Shown here: positions 24,510 to 35,077 of the stretch, piece by piece
Layout: the number at the start of each line of letters is the position of its first letter
How positions within the stretch are numbered: position 1 is the first letter of the stretch
Assembly: GCF_003604215.1 (NCBI RefSeq)
Contig: NZ_QXGS01000012.1
Coordinates: 27,462-91,461 of the forward strand
Source: Teichococcus vastitatis
GTDB lineage: Bacteria > Pseudomonadota > Alphaproteobacteria > Acetobacterales > Acetobacteraceae
Reading direction: 5' to 3'
DNA length: 64,000 bases
Translations under genes and position numbers: made by a program
Notes under the pieces: generated by a model
What the model was told of the DNA's origin: nothing
The model's database searches: none
The model's input: only the letters and a program-made list of their open reading frames with translations

Positions 24510-25207
24510 AGGTCGTCACCTGGAACATCCATCGTGGCCGGGCCATGGCCGGGCTGTTCCGCCCGGGCCGCATCGCCGCCGTGATCGCCGAGCTGGGCGC
24601 CGATCTGGTCGTGCTGCAGGAAGCCCAGCACTATCTGCGGCGCGGCGCGCCCATGCTGGATGCCGCGCGCATCCTGCGGGACGCAGGGCTGCGGCTGCTG
24701 CCCATCGCGCAGCGGCCCGATCACCAGGGTTGGCGCTCCAACCTGCTGCTGGCCCGGGCGGATGTCCGGGTGCTGCGCGGTCCGGTGGGCCTGCAGCTGG
24801 GCGGCTGGGAACCGCGCGGCGGCATCCTGGCGGAGCTGGATTTCGGGCATGGGCCGCTGCGGGTGCTCACCGCCCATCTGAGCCTCGGCGCGCAGACGCG
24901 GCGCCACCAGGGCGAATTGCTGCTGCGGGCGGCCGAGGCCGATGGCCGCCCCATGCCCGTCCTGCTGCTGGGCGATTTCAACGAGCGGCGGGAAGGCGGC
25001 TCAGCGCTCGGCGTTCTTGCCCGCCGCTTCGCCATGCCGCCACCGCTGCCGAGCTTTCCGGCCTTTCGCCCAACCTGGGCACTGGACCGGATCCTGGTCG
25101 ATCCGCCCGGCCTGCTGCGGGAGGTGGCGGTCCATCACACCAGGACGGCCCGCCACGCCTCTGATCACCTGCCGCTGGTGGCGCGGCTCGACCTGTCCGC
25201 CGCCTAG
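24506..25207 (+). CDS. Endonuclease/exonuclease/phosphatase family hydrolase
   Basis: A 233-residue EEP-fold enzyme starting at GTG 24506. Motifs in order are VVTWNIHRG (Asn metal/phosphate site), VVLQEAQ (Glu), LTAHLSLG, LLLGDFNE (Asp-x-Asn) and HASDHLPLVA (the C-terminal Ser-Asp-His). All catalytic residues are present, so it should be a Mg-dependent phosphodiesterase or phosphatase; the substrate may be a phospholipid, nucleic acid or sugar phosphate. No signal peptide. Its TAG shares bases with the convergent PQQ dehydrogenase stop (25204-25207). Confidence 0.87.
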   Translation: MKVVTWNIHRGRAMAGLFRPGRIAAVIAELGADLVVLQEAQHYLRRGAPMLDAARILRDAGLRLLPIAQRPDHQGWRSNLLLARADVRVLRGPVGLQLGGWEPRGGILAELDFGHGPLRVLTAHLSLGAQTRRHQGELLLRAAEADGRPMPVLLLGDFNERREGGSALGVLARRFAMPPPLPSFPAFRPTWALDRILVDPPGLLREVAVHHTRTARHASDHLPLVARLDLSAA

Positions 25208-27789
25208 CGCGGCAGCGCGTAGGCGATTACCGCATCGCCCGCCTTGGTGCCGAGCGACCCGTGGCCGCCCGCCACCACCAGCAAGTATTGCCGCCCGTCC
25301 TGACCCTGATAGGTCATCGGCGTGGCCTGTCCGCCGGCTGGCAGCCGCGCCTTCCACAATTCACGCCCGTCCGTGACGTCATAGGCACGGACGTAATAGT
25401 CGATGGTGCCCGACAGGAAGGCGACACCGCCCGCCGTCATGATCGGCCCGCCGAGATTCGGCACGCCCATGCGGAACGGCAGCGGCACGGGGGAAGCATC
25501 GCGCGTGGTGCCGTTCTTGTGCTGCCACACCACCTCGCCGGTGGTGAGGTCGGCCCCCGCCACATAGCCCCAGGGCGGCTGCTGGCAGGGCAGCCCCAGC
25601 ACCGAGGTGAATGGGCCGAGCTCGATCGCGTAGGGCGCGCCGAAATTCTCGTTCAGCGCCGGCAGGCTGCCTTCCGGCGGGCTACCCTGCTGCACCACCA
25701 GGCTGCTGTTGTCGGGGCGCGGCACCAGCCGGGACACGAAGGCCAAGTATGTCGGCGTGGTGAACGCCACCTGGCGCTGCGGGTCCACGGCCACCGAGCC
25801 CCAGTTGAACACGCCGAAATTGCCGGGATAGACCAGCGAGCCTTGCAGCGAGGGCGGGGTATAGCGGCCATCGTAGCGCAGACGCTTCAGCGCGATGCGG
25901 CAGGCCAGCTGGTCGAACAGGGTGGCGCCCCACATCTGCGCACCGGTCAGCGGCGGCGGGTCGTAGGACAGCCGCGATACCGGCTGCGTCGGTGCCGTGT
26001 GGTCCGGCGCCACGGCGCCCTGCGGCGCTGGCGCCTCGGTCACCGGCAGGATGGGCTGGCCGGTTTCCCGGTTCAGCACGAACAGCTCGCCCTGCTTGGT
26101 GGGCTGCACCAGGGCCGGCACGCGCTGATTGTTCACCGTCAGGTCGATCAGGCTGGGCTGCGACGGCACGTCGTAATCCCACAGGTCGTGATGCACGGTC
26201 TGGAACACCCAGCGCACCTGCCCCGTGCCGAGGTCCAGCGCCACCACGGAGGAGGAGAAGCGCTCCACATGGGGGGCCCGGTTGGCGCCCCACTGGTCCG
26301 GTGGCTGGTTGCCGAGCGGCACGTAGACCATGCCCAGCGCCTCATCCACCGCCGAGATCGACCAGCTGTTGGGCGAGTTCGGCGTATAGGTCTGGCCCGG
26401 CGGCAGCGGAGCGGTCTGGTCCGGATTGCCGGAATCCCAGTTCCACATCAGCGCCCCGGTGTTGACGTCGAACGCCCGGATGACACCCGAGGGCTCGGCG
26501 GTGGACACGTTGTCCAGCACCGTGCCGCCGACGATCACCCGGTCCCGCGTCACCACCACGGGAGAGGTCGAGTAATATCCGCCCGCCTTCACATTGGGCA
26601 TGTTGTTCCACAGGCTGATCTGCCCGTTGTCGCCGAAGCTGGTGCACACGCCTCCGGTTTCCGGGTCCAGCGCGATCAGCCGCCCGTCCGCGGTGGGCAT
26701 GAACAGCTTGCGCGGGCAATCGGCGACGCTGCGGGCGCCCTCCGTCGCGTCCGGCAGGCGCAGCGGCGGCGCCGAGCGCTGGTCGGTGCTCTGCACCTGG
26801 GCCGGCGGCTGGGCCGGGGCCGGCTGCGGCGCACCGGTGCCGGCCGGCTGGAACGAGGATGCGGTGCCGTAGCCCACCCCGTCATGATAGGACAGGCCGC
26901 GGCAGGTCAGGTGCTGCAAGGCCAGCTCGTTCTGGATGCGCGGGTTGTAGCGCCAGACCTCGCGTCCGGTGTCGGCATCCAGGGCAATGACGCTCTGGTG
27001 CGGCGTGCACAGGTACAGCCGGTCGCCGATCTTCAGCGGCGTCACCTCGAAGGTGGTTTCCACCGGATCGCCCGGCTGCCCGCGGACATCACCGGTGTTG
27101 TAGCGCCAGACTTCCTCCAGCTGGCCGGCATTGGCGGGGGTGATCTGCGCCAGCGGCGAGAAGCGCTGGCCAAAGCCGGTGCGGCCGTAATCATGCCACT
27201 CACCGGGTGGCACGGCGGGGGTGCCGGCCGCCTGCATCAGGCGGGCATCCCCCTGGGCGGCTCCTGATGCATTCCCTTGGGCCTCTCCCTGAGCGGCCCG
27301 CACCGGAGGAAGGCTGCCCGCGAGCTGGTGCGGATCGCGCAGCATCGCGGTTCCGGCGACCACCAGCGCCGCCAGCAACACCAGCGACAAGGCCAGCCCG
27401 CCGCCGCGCAGCGCCCCAGCCGGACGGGCATCGCCCGGGCGGCGCAGGCTGCGCGTCACCCAAGGCGTCAGCAGCAAGGCGCCGATCACGAACAGCACGT
27501 CGCCGCGGGCGGCCAGCGGCCACCAGTCGAGCCCGGCCTCCCAGAGCGACCAGACCAGGGTGGCCGCGGTGAGCAGCGCGAACAGCCAGAGCGCCGCGGG
27601 ATGGCGCCGCCACAGCAGCAGGGCGGTAGCCAGCATCGCCAGCCCCGCCAGCAGGTAATACCAGGAGCCGCCGAGGGCGAGCAGCCAGGCTCCCCCGGCT
27701 GCGCAGCCCAGCCCGGCCAGTGCCAGAACAACAGCGAGGATCGAGGTCAGGATGGCACGACCGGTGCCGGATGGTGGATTGGGCGGCAT
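25204..27789 (-). CDS. Membrane-bound PQQ-dependent dehydrogenase (glucose/quinate/shikimate family)
   Basis: A quinoprotein of 861 residues, started at 27789 (MPPNPPSGTGRA). The N-terminal about 150 residues carry five membrane segments that anchor it and bind ubiquinone. The rest is an eight-bladed propeller facing the periplasm (CTPHQSVIALDADTGREVWR, VFQTVHHDLWDYDVPSQP, FNWGSVAVDPQRQVAF, RQYLLVVAGGHGSLGTKAGD). It oxidises a sugar or cyclic polyol and passes electrons to the quinone pool. It is somewhat longer than usual; a Pro/Ala/Gln-rich insert (PQPAPAQPPAQVQS) interrupts one blade. No PQQ synthesis genes are in the window. Glucose versus quinate cannot be decided by eye. Confidence 0.9.
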   Translation of the reverse strand: MPPNPPSGTGRAILTSILAVVLALAGLGCAAGGAWLLALGGSWYYLLAGLAMLATALLLWRRHPAALWLFALLTAATLVWSLWEAGLDWWPLAARGDVLFVIGALLLTPWVTRSLRRPGDARPAGALRGGGLALSLVLLAALVVAGTAMLRDPHQLAGSLPPVRAAQGEAQGNASGAAQGDARLMQAAGTPAVPPGEWHDYGRTGFGQRFSPLAQITPANAGQLEEVWRYNTGDVRGQPGDPVETTFEVTPLKIGDRLYLCTPHQSVIALDADTGREVWRYNPRIQNELALQHLTCRGLSYHDGVGYGTASSFQPAGTGAPQPAPAQPPAQVQSTDQRSAPPLRLPDATEGARSVADCPRKLFMPTADGRLIALDPETGGVCTSFGDNGQISLWNNMPNVKAGGYYSTSPVVVTRDRVIVGGTVLDNVSTAEPSGVIRAFDVNTGALMWNWDSGNPDQTAPLPPGQTYTPNSPNSWSISAVDEALGMVYVPLGNQPPDQWGANRAPHVERFSSSVVALDLGTGQVRWVFQTVHHDLWDYDVPSQPSLIDLTVNNQRVPALVQPTKQGELFVLNRETGQPILPVTEAPAPQGAVAPDHTAPTQPVSRLSYDPPPLTGAQMWGATLFDQLACRIALKRLRYDGRYTPPSLQGSLVYPGNFGVFNWGSVAVDPQRQVAFTTPTYLAFVSRLVPRPDNSSLVVQQGSPPEGSLPALNENFGAPYAIELGPFTSVLGLPCQQPPWGYVAGADLTTGEVVWQHKNGTTRDASPVPLPFRMGVPNLGGPIMTAGGVAFLSGTIDYYVRAYDVTDGRELWKARLPAGGQATPMTYQGQDGRQYLLVVAGGHGSLGTKAGDAVIAYALPR

Positions 27790-27965
27790 GGGTGAGCCTT
27801 TGTCGGATTTTCCGGCCGGGCCCCATGACCCGGCTAGGGCAGCAACGCCATCCCATTGGCAGAGTTCCTGCACCGTGCAGCATGGCCGAACCGCACGGTG
27901 CGCCAGGCACCCGAGCCGGCCTGCCACACCCACCGCCCCCTCCCGCCAGCGGAAGCGCCATTTTC

Positions 27966-29489
<1,524 letters not shown>

Positions 29490-29507
29490 GCCGCCGCGAG
29501 GTGTCCT

Positions 29508-31100
29508 TTAAGCCTGCTTGATGTTCCAGAAGATGGCGAAGCCGGGCACCCGGTCGCGCAGATTGGCGCGCAGCGCGGTGATCGACCGGTAGGCGCCGAC
29601 CGGGATGAACAGCACCTCCTCCAGCGCCACGCGCTGGATCTCCTCGGCGATCCGCTTCTGCGCGGCGAGGTCGGGGGCGTTGAACCACTGGTCGCGCAGC
29701 GCCTCGATGCGCGGCACCTCCGGCCAGCCGGGCCAGGCGCCGGCACCGTTGGCGCGCAGCGCCGCATGCGCCGCCGGGTCGATCCAGTCGAAGGAGGAGA
29801 AGCTGGTCAGGAAGGCGCTCCACCCGCCCTTGTCCAGCGGCTCCCGGCTGGCGCGGCGCTGCACCACCGTGCCCCAGTCGCTCAGCGCCAAATCCATGTT
29901 GAAGCCGAGGCGGCGGAACAGGTCGGCCGCCACCTGGGTGATGGCGGTGGGCGCCAGGATATCGGTGGGGCCGATCAGCCGCATCAGCTCATTGTTGTAG
30001 CCGGCCTCCCGGATCAGCGCCCGGGCGCGGTCCAGGCTGCGCTCGCCCATCAGCGGCTCCAGGCCGGCCTGATTGGCCAGCGGCGTGCCCGGCGTGAATA
30101 CGCCGGTGCCGGTGACCACGTTCTCCGGGCTGTCGCCCACCACCGAGGCCATGAAGTCGCCCTGGTTGATCGCCGGCAGCAGCGCCTGGCGCAGCTTCTT
30201 GTTGTTGAAGGGGGGGTGCAGGTGGTTCAGCCGCAGCAAGGCCGGCATCGGCAGCGGGTCCATGCCGGTGACGCTGATGTTGCGGTCCCGCGCGAACAGC
30301 ATCTGGATTTCCGGCGGCGGCTGCTCGAACCAGTCGATCTCGCCGGATTGCAGCGCGGCGGCCGAGGTCGCGGCATCGGTGATGATGTTCCATTCGACGC
30401 GGTCGAAGAACACCTGCTTCGGCCCGGCGGTCAGCCCGTGCGCGGCCACGGGCGTCGGGCTGTAATCCGCGTTGCGCTCGTACACCACGCGGCTGCCGGA
30501 ATTGTATTCATCGGCTTTGAAGCGGAACGGGCCGCTGCCGATGTTGTCCGTGATCTGCTTGAACGGATCGGTCTGCGCCACGCGCTCCGGCATGATGAAG
30601 GCGATCGGGTTGGTGGCCGCCGCCAAGGACTGCACCAGCCGCGGGAAGGGTCGCTGGAGGCGGAAGCGGATGCGCCGGTCGTCCGCCGCCGAGATCTCCT
30701 CCAGCGCCAGGGCCAGCGCCTGGCCGGACGGGCTGCGCTTCATCCAGCGATTGATGCTGGCAACGCAATCCCGCGCCCGCACCGGCTCCCCGTCATGGAA
30801 CCGCAGCCCTGACCGCAGGGTGATGGTCCAGAGCCGGCCGTCATCCTCCACCGTGTGGCCCTCGGCCATCTGCGGCTGCGGCTGGAACTGCTCGTCCAGC
30901 CCATACAGCGTGTCGTAGATCATGAAGGCGTGGTTGCGGGTGACGTTGGCCGTGGTCCAGACCGGGTCGAGCGAGCCGAGATTGGATTGAGGCACAAAGC
31001 GCAGCACCCGGCTCGCCGCCGGCTGGGCGATGGCGAAACGGGGCAGGGCAGCGGCCACGCCCAGCGCCGCGGGAGCCGAAAGAAGGTCGCGTCGTTTCAT
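29508..31100 (-). CDS. ABC transporter substrate-binding protein, family 5
   Basis: A 530-residue periplasmic SBP family 5 protein. From the start at 31100 the signal MKRRDLLSAPAALGVAAALP ends near AIAQP. Conserved segments are SLDPVWTTANVTRNHAFMIY, LRSGLRFHDGEPVRARDCV and the C-terminal LEEVLFIPVGAYRSITALR. It lies 234 nt downstream of hpnE with no transporter partners, so it is an orphan receptor; the ligand is unknown. Confidence 0.9.
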   Translation of the reverse strand: MKRRDLLSAPAALGVAAALPRFAIAQPAASRVLRFVPQSNLGSLDPVWTTANVTRNHAFMIYDTLYGLDEQFQPQPQMAEGHTVEDDGRLWTITLRSGLRFHDGEPVRARDCVASINRWMKRSPSGQALALALEEISAADDRRIRFRLQRPFPRLVQSLAAATNPIAFIMPERVAQTDPFKQITDNIGSGPFRFKADEYNSGSRVVYERNADYSPTPVAAHGLTAGPKQVFFDRVEWNIITDAATSAAALQSGEIDWFEQPPPEIQMLFARDRNISVTGMDPLPMPALLRLNHLHPPFNNKKLRQALLPAINQGDFMASVVGDSPENVVTGTGVFTPGTPLANQAGLEPLMGERSLDRARALIREAGYNNELMRLIGPTDILAPTAITQVAADLFRRLGFNMDLALSDWGTVVQRRASREPLDKGGWSAFLTSFSSFDWIDPAAHAALRANGAGAWPGWPEVPRIEALRDQWFNAPDLAAQKRIAEEIQRVALEEVLFIPVGAYRSITALRANLRDRVPGFAIFWNIKQA

Positions 31101-31334
31101 GCTGCTGCCAATCCTGCTGGAGGTGCCGTTCGCGTAGCAGACCAGAGCCGATGCCGGCCGGCAAGGCGGGAACATAGACGCCGTCGGCCGCAGCCTGCGC
31201 CCCTCGGAGACGCCGCAGAAAGTTGTCGGCCCCGGCTTCGAACACCCGGGAGCCATCGGAACGCTGTTCGCCGCGCCTTGGTCGCCTCATCCTCCGATAT
31301 CCGGGCGGATGTTGCTCTGCGCGGTTTTCAGGAG

Positions 31335-32642
31335 CTAACCAGCTCCTCCCGGGGAAAGGGCGAGCGTGGCCGCGGCCTCGCCGGACCGCAGGGCACCCTC
31401 GATCGTGGCGGGCAGCCCGGTGCGCACCCAGTCCCCGGCCAGCATCAGGTTGGCCCATGCAGTGCGGGCGGCGGGCCGGCGTGCCTCCTGCTCCGGCGTG
31501 GCGGCGAAGGTGGCGCGGCGTTCCTTGACGATGCGCCAGGGCGGGACGTCGCCCTTAGGCAGGCCATGCAGCCGCGCCACCTCCGGCCAGAGGCGCGCCG
31601 CCAGGGCCTCCGTCGGCTCCTCCATCAGGTGGCGAGCATCGCTGACCGTCACCGACAGCCGGTCGGGGAAGGCGAACACCCATTCCGCCGTGCCGCCGAC
31701 CAGCCCAGCGAGGGCCGGCGCACCCGACGGCGGCAGGGCGCGGAAATGCGCGTTCAGGATAGGGCGGAAATCATTTGGCACCACCAGGCCGGGCAGCAGT
31801 TCCGCCGCCGCCCAGGGCGGCAGGGCCAGCACCACCCGGTCGCGCGGCCCGAGTGTCACGGTTCCGTCGCCGAAGGCCAGCCCGCCCACGCGGCCGCCCT
31901 CCAGCGACAGGCCGCGCAACCGCTGGCCGAGGCGGATCGTGGCGCGCTGGCGGCGCAGCATCGCGAGGGCTGGGTCGATAAAGGCCGCGGCGAGCGTCGG
32001 GCTGGCAATGCGCGGCCGCGCCGCCGCGCCACCCTGGCCGAGGCTCTCGCGCAGCACCGCGGCGGCCAGCTCGGCCGAGCCCTCCTCCGGCGCGGTGTTC
32101 AGCGCCGACAACAGAACCGGCCGCAGCAGCCGGTCCCATAACGGACCACGGCAGGGCAGCAGGGAATCGATGCGGCGGCCGGGATGGCGGCGCAGCAGCG
32201 TGGCCAAGGCCAGATAATCACGCGGCCGCGTGCCAGGGACGCGGCGGCCGGCGCTCAGCACCCACCAGGGCAGGCGGCCCCGGTTCGGCCGCAGCACCCA
32301 TCGCGTGCCGTCGCGCAGGTCGAGAAACGGGAACGCCGCCTCGTCCGGCCCTTCCAGCCGGCCGGTGGCCCCCGTTGCCTCCAGGTAGCGCGCCACGGCC
32401 GGATTGCCCGACAGAACGAGGTGATTGCCGTTGTCGATCACCAGATCGAGCCTCGGATCATGGTAGGAGCGGCAGCGCCCGCCCGCCTGCGGCGCCGCCT
32501 CCCACACCACCACGGCAACGCCGCGCCGGGCGAGCGACACCGCCGCCGACAATCCCGCCAGCCCGGCGCCGACCACGTGGACGGTGCCGCCCGCGGCGCC
32601 AGCGGCACCGCCCGGCAGGAGGCTGTCGGCGACCATCCTCAT
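31335..32642 (-). CDS. hpnE: Hydroxysqualene dehydroxylase HpnE
   Basis: FAD-dependent enzyme of 435 residues that reduces hydroxysqualene to squalene, the third HpnCDE step. The dinucleotide-binding motif VHVVGAGLAGLSAAVSLARR is near the N-terminus. The GG doublet AGGRCRSYHDPRLDLVIDNG follows, and the C-terminal FAD contact is NLMLAGDWVRTGLPATIEGA. It overlaps hpnD by 4 nt (ATGA, 32639-32642). Confidence 0.93.
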   Translation of the reverse strand: MRMVADSLLPGGAAGAAGGTVHVVGAGLAGLSAAVSLARRGVAVVVWEAAPQAGGRCRSYHDPRLDLVIDNGNHLVLSGNPAVARYLEATGATGRLEGPDEAAFPFLDLRDGTRWVLRPNRGRLPWWVLSAGRRVPGTRPRDYLALATLLRRHPGRRIDSLLPCRGPLWDRLLRPVLLSALNTAPEEGSAELAAAVLRESLGQGGAAARPRIASPTLAAAFIDPALAMLRRQRATIRLGQRLRGLSLEGGRVGGLAFGDGTVTLGPRDRVVLALPPWAAAELLPGLVVPNDFRPILNAHFRALPPSGAPALAGLVGGTAEWVFAFPDRLSVTVSDARHLMEEPTEALAARLWPEVARLHGLPKGDVPPWRIVKERRATFAATPEQEARRPAARTAWANLMLAGDWVRTGLPATIEGALRSGEAAATLALSPGGAG

Positions 32643-33490
32643 CGCCCGAGGCTACAGCGGGCAATGATCCAGAGCAGTCGCGCCTTGCCGATGCGGACGC
32701 GGCGGCGCGGCGGCCGCCAGCCTTGTTCCAGCATGTCGCGCAGGATGTTGCGATACACGGCTTCCATCAGGCGCGGTGCCAGCAGATGGCCGCGGGGCCG
32801 GGCGCGCAGGATGCCGTCCGCGGCGGCGAAGTGTTGCAGCGCCCGTTCGGCCAGCTGGCGGCAGGCGGCGTCGACGCGCGGATCGCCCACCACGCCCGGC
32901 GGGGCGTTCCCGCCGAGGCCGGCCCGCCGCAACAATTCGCGCGGCAGGTAGAGGCGACCGATGGCGGCGTCCTCGTCCAGGTCGCGCAGGATGTTGGTCA
33001 GCTGCAGCGCCCGGCCCAGCTCCCGCGCCAGCGCCAGGCCCGGTGCGTCCTCCATGCCGAAGATGCGCGTGGACAGCCGCCCCACCGCGCTGGCGACGCG
33101 GTCGCAATACAGGTCCAGCGTGGCCCAGTCGGGCGCGCGGATGTCGGCGGCGACATCCATCGCCATGCCGTCGATCACCGCCAGGAAATCCTCCTGCCGC
33201 AGCCCGAAATCCCGCACCGGCGCGGCCAGGAAGGCGGCACGGCGCGCCGGCTGCCCGGCATACAGCGCGGCCAGGTCGGCCCGCCACGCCTCCAGTTCCA
33301 GGTGGCGCTCCGGACGCGGACGGGTGCCGTCATCGGCGATGTCGTCCACGGCGCGGCAGAAGGCATAGACGGCGAACATTGCCGCACGCTCCGCCGCCGG
33401 CATCAGCCGCATGGCCGCGTAGAAGGAGCTGCCGCTCAGCTTGGCCTGCAGAACCTCCGCCTCGGCCAGTGGCGGCGCGGCGGCACTCAT
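32639..33490 (-). CDS. hpnD: Presqualene diphosphate synthase HpnD
   Basis: Trans-prenyltransferase of 283 residues that condenses two farnesyl diphosphates to presqualene diphosphate. Both Asp-rich Mg sites are present: AVDDIADD (about 47-54) and LTNILRDLDEDAAIGRLYLP (about 164-183). The gene sits between hpnC and hpnE with 4-nt overlaps on both sides. Confidence 0.93.
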   Translation of the reverse strand: MSAAAPPLAEAEVLQAKLSGSSFYAAMRLMPAAERAAMFAVYAFCRAVDDIADDGTRPRPERHLELEAWRADLAALYAGQPARRAAFLAAPVRDFGLRQEDFLAVIDGMAMDVAADIRAPDWATLDLYCDRVASAVGRLSTRIFGMEDAPGLALARELGRALQLTNILRDLDEDAAIGRLYLPRELLRRAGLGGNAPPGVVGDPRVDAACRQLAERALQHFAAADGILRARPRGHLLAPRLMEAVYRNILRDMLEQGWRPPRRRVRIGKARLLWIIARCSLGR

Positions 33491-34350
33491 GCCGGATGGC
33501 GCCGCAGCAGCCGCAGCCGGGCCAGCAGCGCGGCCGTGCCGCCGCGCAGCGCCAACGCCAGCGCTTCCGGCTGCCGGTGATGCACGCGCTCCGACAGCGG
33601 GTCACGGCGTTGCAGCCGGGCCGCGAGGCTTTCGGCCAGGGACTGGATCACGCCGACCTCCAGCGACAGGCGGCGGTCGGCGATCTGTCCGGCCAGCGAA
33701 CGGGATTGCGCCAGCAGGCCACCGGTGCGGCGGGCCAGGCCGGCGATCACCGCGCGCAGCGGCGCCGAAGCCCGTGGCGCGTCCAGCGCCGCCACCCCGA
33801 TACCCTGCGCCGACAGCGCGTCGAGTGGAAGATAGACCCGGTCCAGCATGCGGCGGTCCTTGCCGCAATCCTGCAGGTGGTTGATCACCTGCAAGGCGGC
33901 GCAGAGCGCGTCATTGGCGGGCCAGCAGCGCCGGTCCTCCCCGTGCAGGTCGAGCACGAAGCGGCCCACCGGCGCGGCGGAATACCGGCAATACTCCATC
34001 AGCTCGGTCCAGCTCTCGTAGCGGCGCTGGGTGACATCGCGGCGAAATGCTTCCAGGAGGTCGAGCGGATGCTGGTCGGACAGGCCCCGCGCGCGCAGCA
34101 CGGCGTGCAGCGCCTCGCCTTCCGCGCTGGCGCCGCGCTCGCCGCCCAACCCCGCGGCCAGGGCGTCGAGCTGCGCCAGCTTGCGCTCCGGTGCCGCGGA
34201 TTCATGGTCGGCCACGTCGTCGGCGGCGCGGGCGAAGTGGTAGAAGGCCAGGATGGCCGGGCGCAGTTCGGGCCGCACCAGCCAGGAAGCAACCGGGAAG
34301 TTCTCGTCCCTGTGTCCCTTGCCCGAGGCCAGTTCGGACGCACCGTTCAT
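33487..34350 (-). CDS. hpnC: Hydroxysqualene synthase HpnC
   Basis: A 287-residue squalene/phytoene synthase-fold enzyme that converts presqualene diphosphate to hydroxysqualene. Asp motifs are ARAADDVADHE (about 41) and INHLQDCGKDRRMLDRVYLP (about 155-174). The N-terminal GHRDENFPVASWLVRPELR is typical of HpnC. It is the first clear gene of the hpnCDE operon and starts in an ATGA overlap with a small upstream reading frame. Confidence 0.93.
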   Translation of the reverse strand: MNGASELASGKGHRDENFPVASWLVRPELRPAILAFYHFARAADDVADHESAAPERKLAQLDALAAGLGGERGASAEGEALHAVLRARGLSDQHPLDLLEAFRRDVTQRRYESWTELMEYCRYSAAPVGRFVLDLHGEDRRCWPANDALCAALQVINHLQDCGKDRRMLDRVYLPLDALSAQGIGVAALDAPRASAPLRAVIAGLARRTGGLLAQSRSLAGQIADRRLSLEVGVIQSLAESLAARLQRRDPLSERVHHRQPEALALALRGGTAALLARLRLLRRHPA

Positions 34351-34496
34351 GAGCGCGCCGCCATCGTCTCCCCGGCGCAGCCGGCCAGGGTCAGGGTCCT
34401 GCCGCGCCCGGAGGTGCCGATCGCCTCAGCAGGATCGACCGGCGCGGCGTCGCCAACCGGCACCGCATCGCCGGACGGCAGCGTGAAGCCCGTCAT
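34347..34496 (-). CDS. Small unknown reading frame overlapping hpnC
   Basis: A 49-codon frame starting MTGFTLPSGDAVPVGDAAPV and ending ETMAARS, whose stop overlaps the hpnC start (ATGA). Third codon positions are mostly G or C, as in the real genes here. No domain was recognised and the ribosome site is weak. It could be a translational coupler for hpnC or a chance frame. Confidence 0.35.
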   Translation of the reverse strand: MTGFTLPSGDAVPVGDAAPVDPAEAIGTSGRGRTLTLAGCAGETMAARS

Positions 34497-34698
34497 TGCC
34501 CCGCGTTCCCGGTGTTTCTGCGGCCGATCCTGCGCGATCCGAAAATGGTGTTCTCCCGCCGCTGCCATCCGCCGCCCCTTCGGCACGGCCCTCCCGCTGA
34601 CCGGAGCCTGCAGCCGCGAACAGGGAGGCCCGGCGCGGCGGCGGAGGGGACATTATGGCACCAGCCGGAGCCCGGCAACTCCGGGGCCATCGGACGGG

Positions 34699-35018
34699 TC
34701 AGGCGGAAGGTGCCAGCGCCGCCAGCCGCGGCGCCGCGAGGGCGTTGGGTTCGGCCTCGATGTCCCGTCCTGCGCCACGATCGCCAGCCCCGCCTCGGTC
34801 AGGCGCGCGCCGCCGCCGGAACCTCCGGCCGCCGCCTCTACCACTGAACGGCGCAGGTCACGGTTCAGCGCCTCCACCCATTCCCAGGCGCGGCGATAGC
34901 TCATTCCGAGGGCGCGCCCGGCGCCGGAGATCGAACCGGTCCGGCCGATCTCCTCCAGCAGGCGGATTTTGCCCGACCCGATGCGGCGGCCGCCGCCGAG
35001 ATTGAGGCGGAGGCTCAA
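34699..35018 (-). pseudogene. ModE-like winged-helix protein gene with a frameshift
   Basis: N-terminal LysR/ModE-type winged helix: KIRLLEEIGRTGSISGAGRALG followed by MSYRRAWEWVEALNR and LTEAGLAIVAQ. The usual C-terminal helix (IEAEPNALAAPRLAALAPSA, then a stop at 34699-34701) is in a different frame, so there is an indel near 34763-34774. As it stands the frame runs on to 34653 with an unrelated tail. It is downstream of modC on the same strand, the expected place for a molybdate-responsive regulator of this class. The helix-turn-helix is intact, so a shortened active protein or a sequencing error are both possible. Confidence 0.65.
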
Positions 35019-35077
35019 CCGCGGCCCGGGCGATGCAGGCTCTGGCGGGCCTTGGCGCGGAGCATGGCGTCAGCCGG

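Noticed and set aside
25261-27267. 668-codon plus-strand frame opposite the PQQ dehydrogenase
   Set aside because: Shadow of a well-supported gene; no ribosome site and no recognisable motif.
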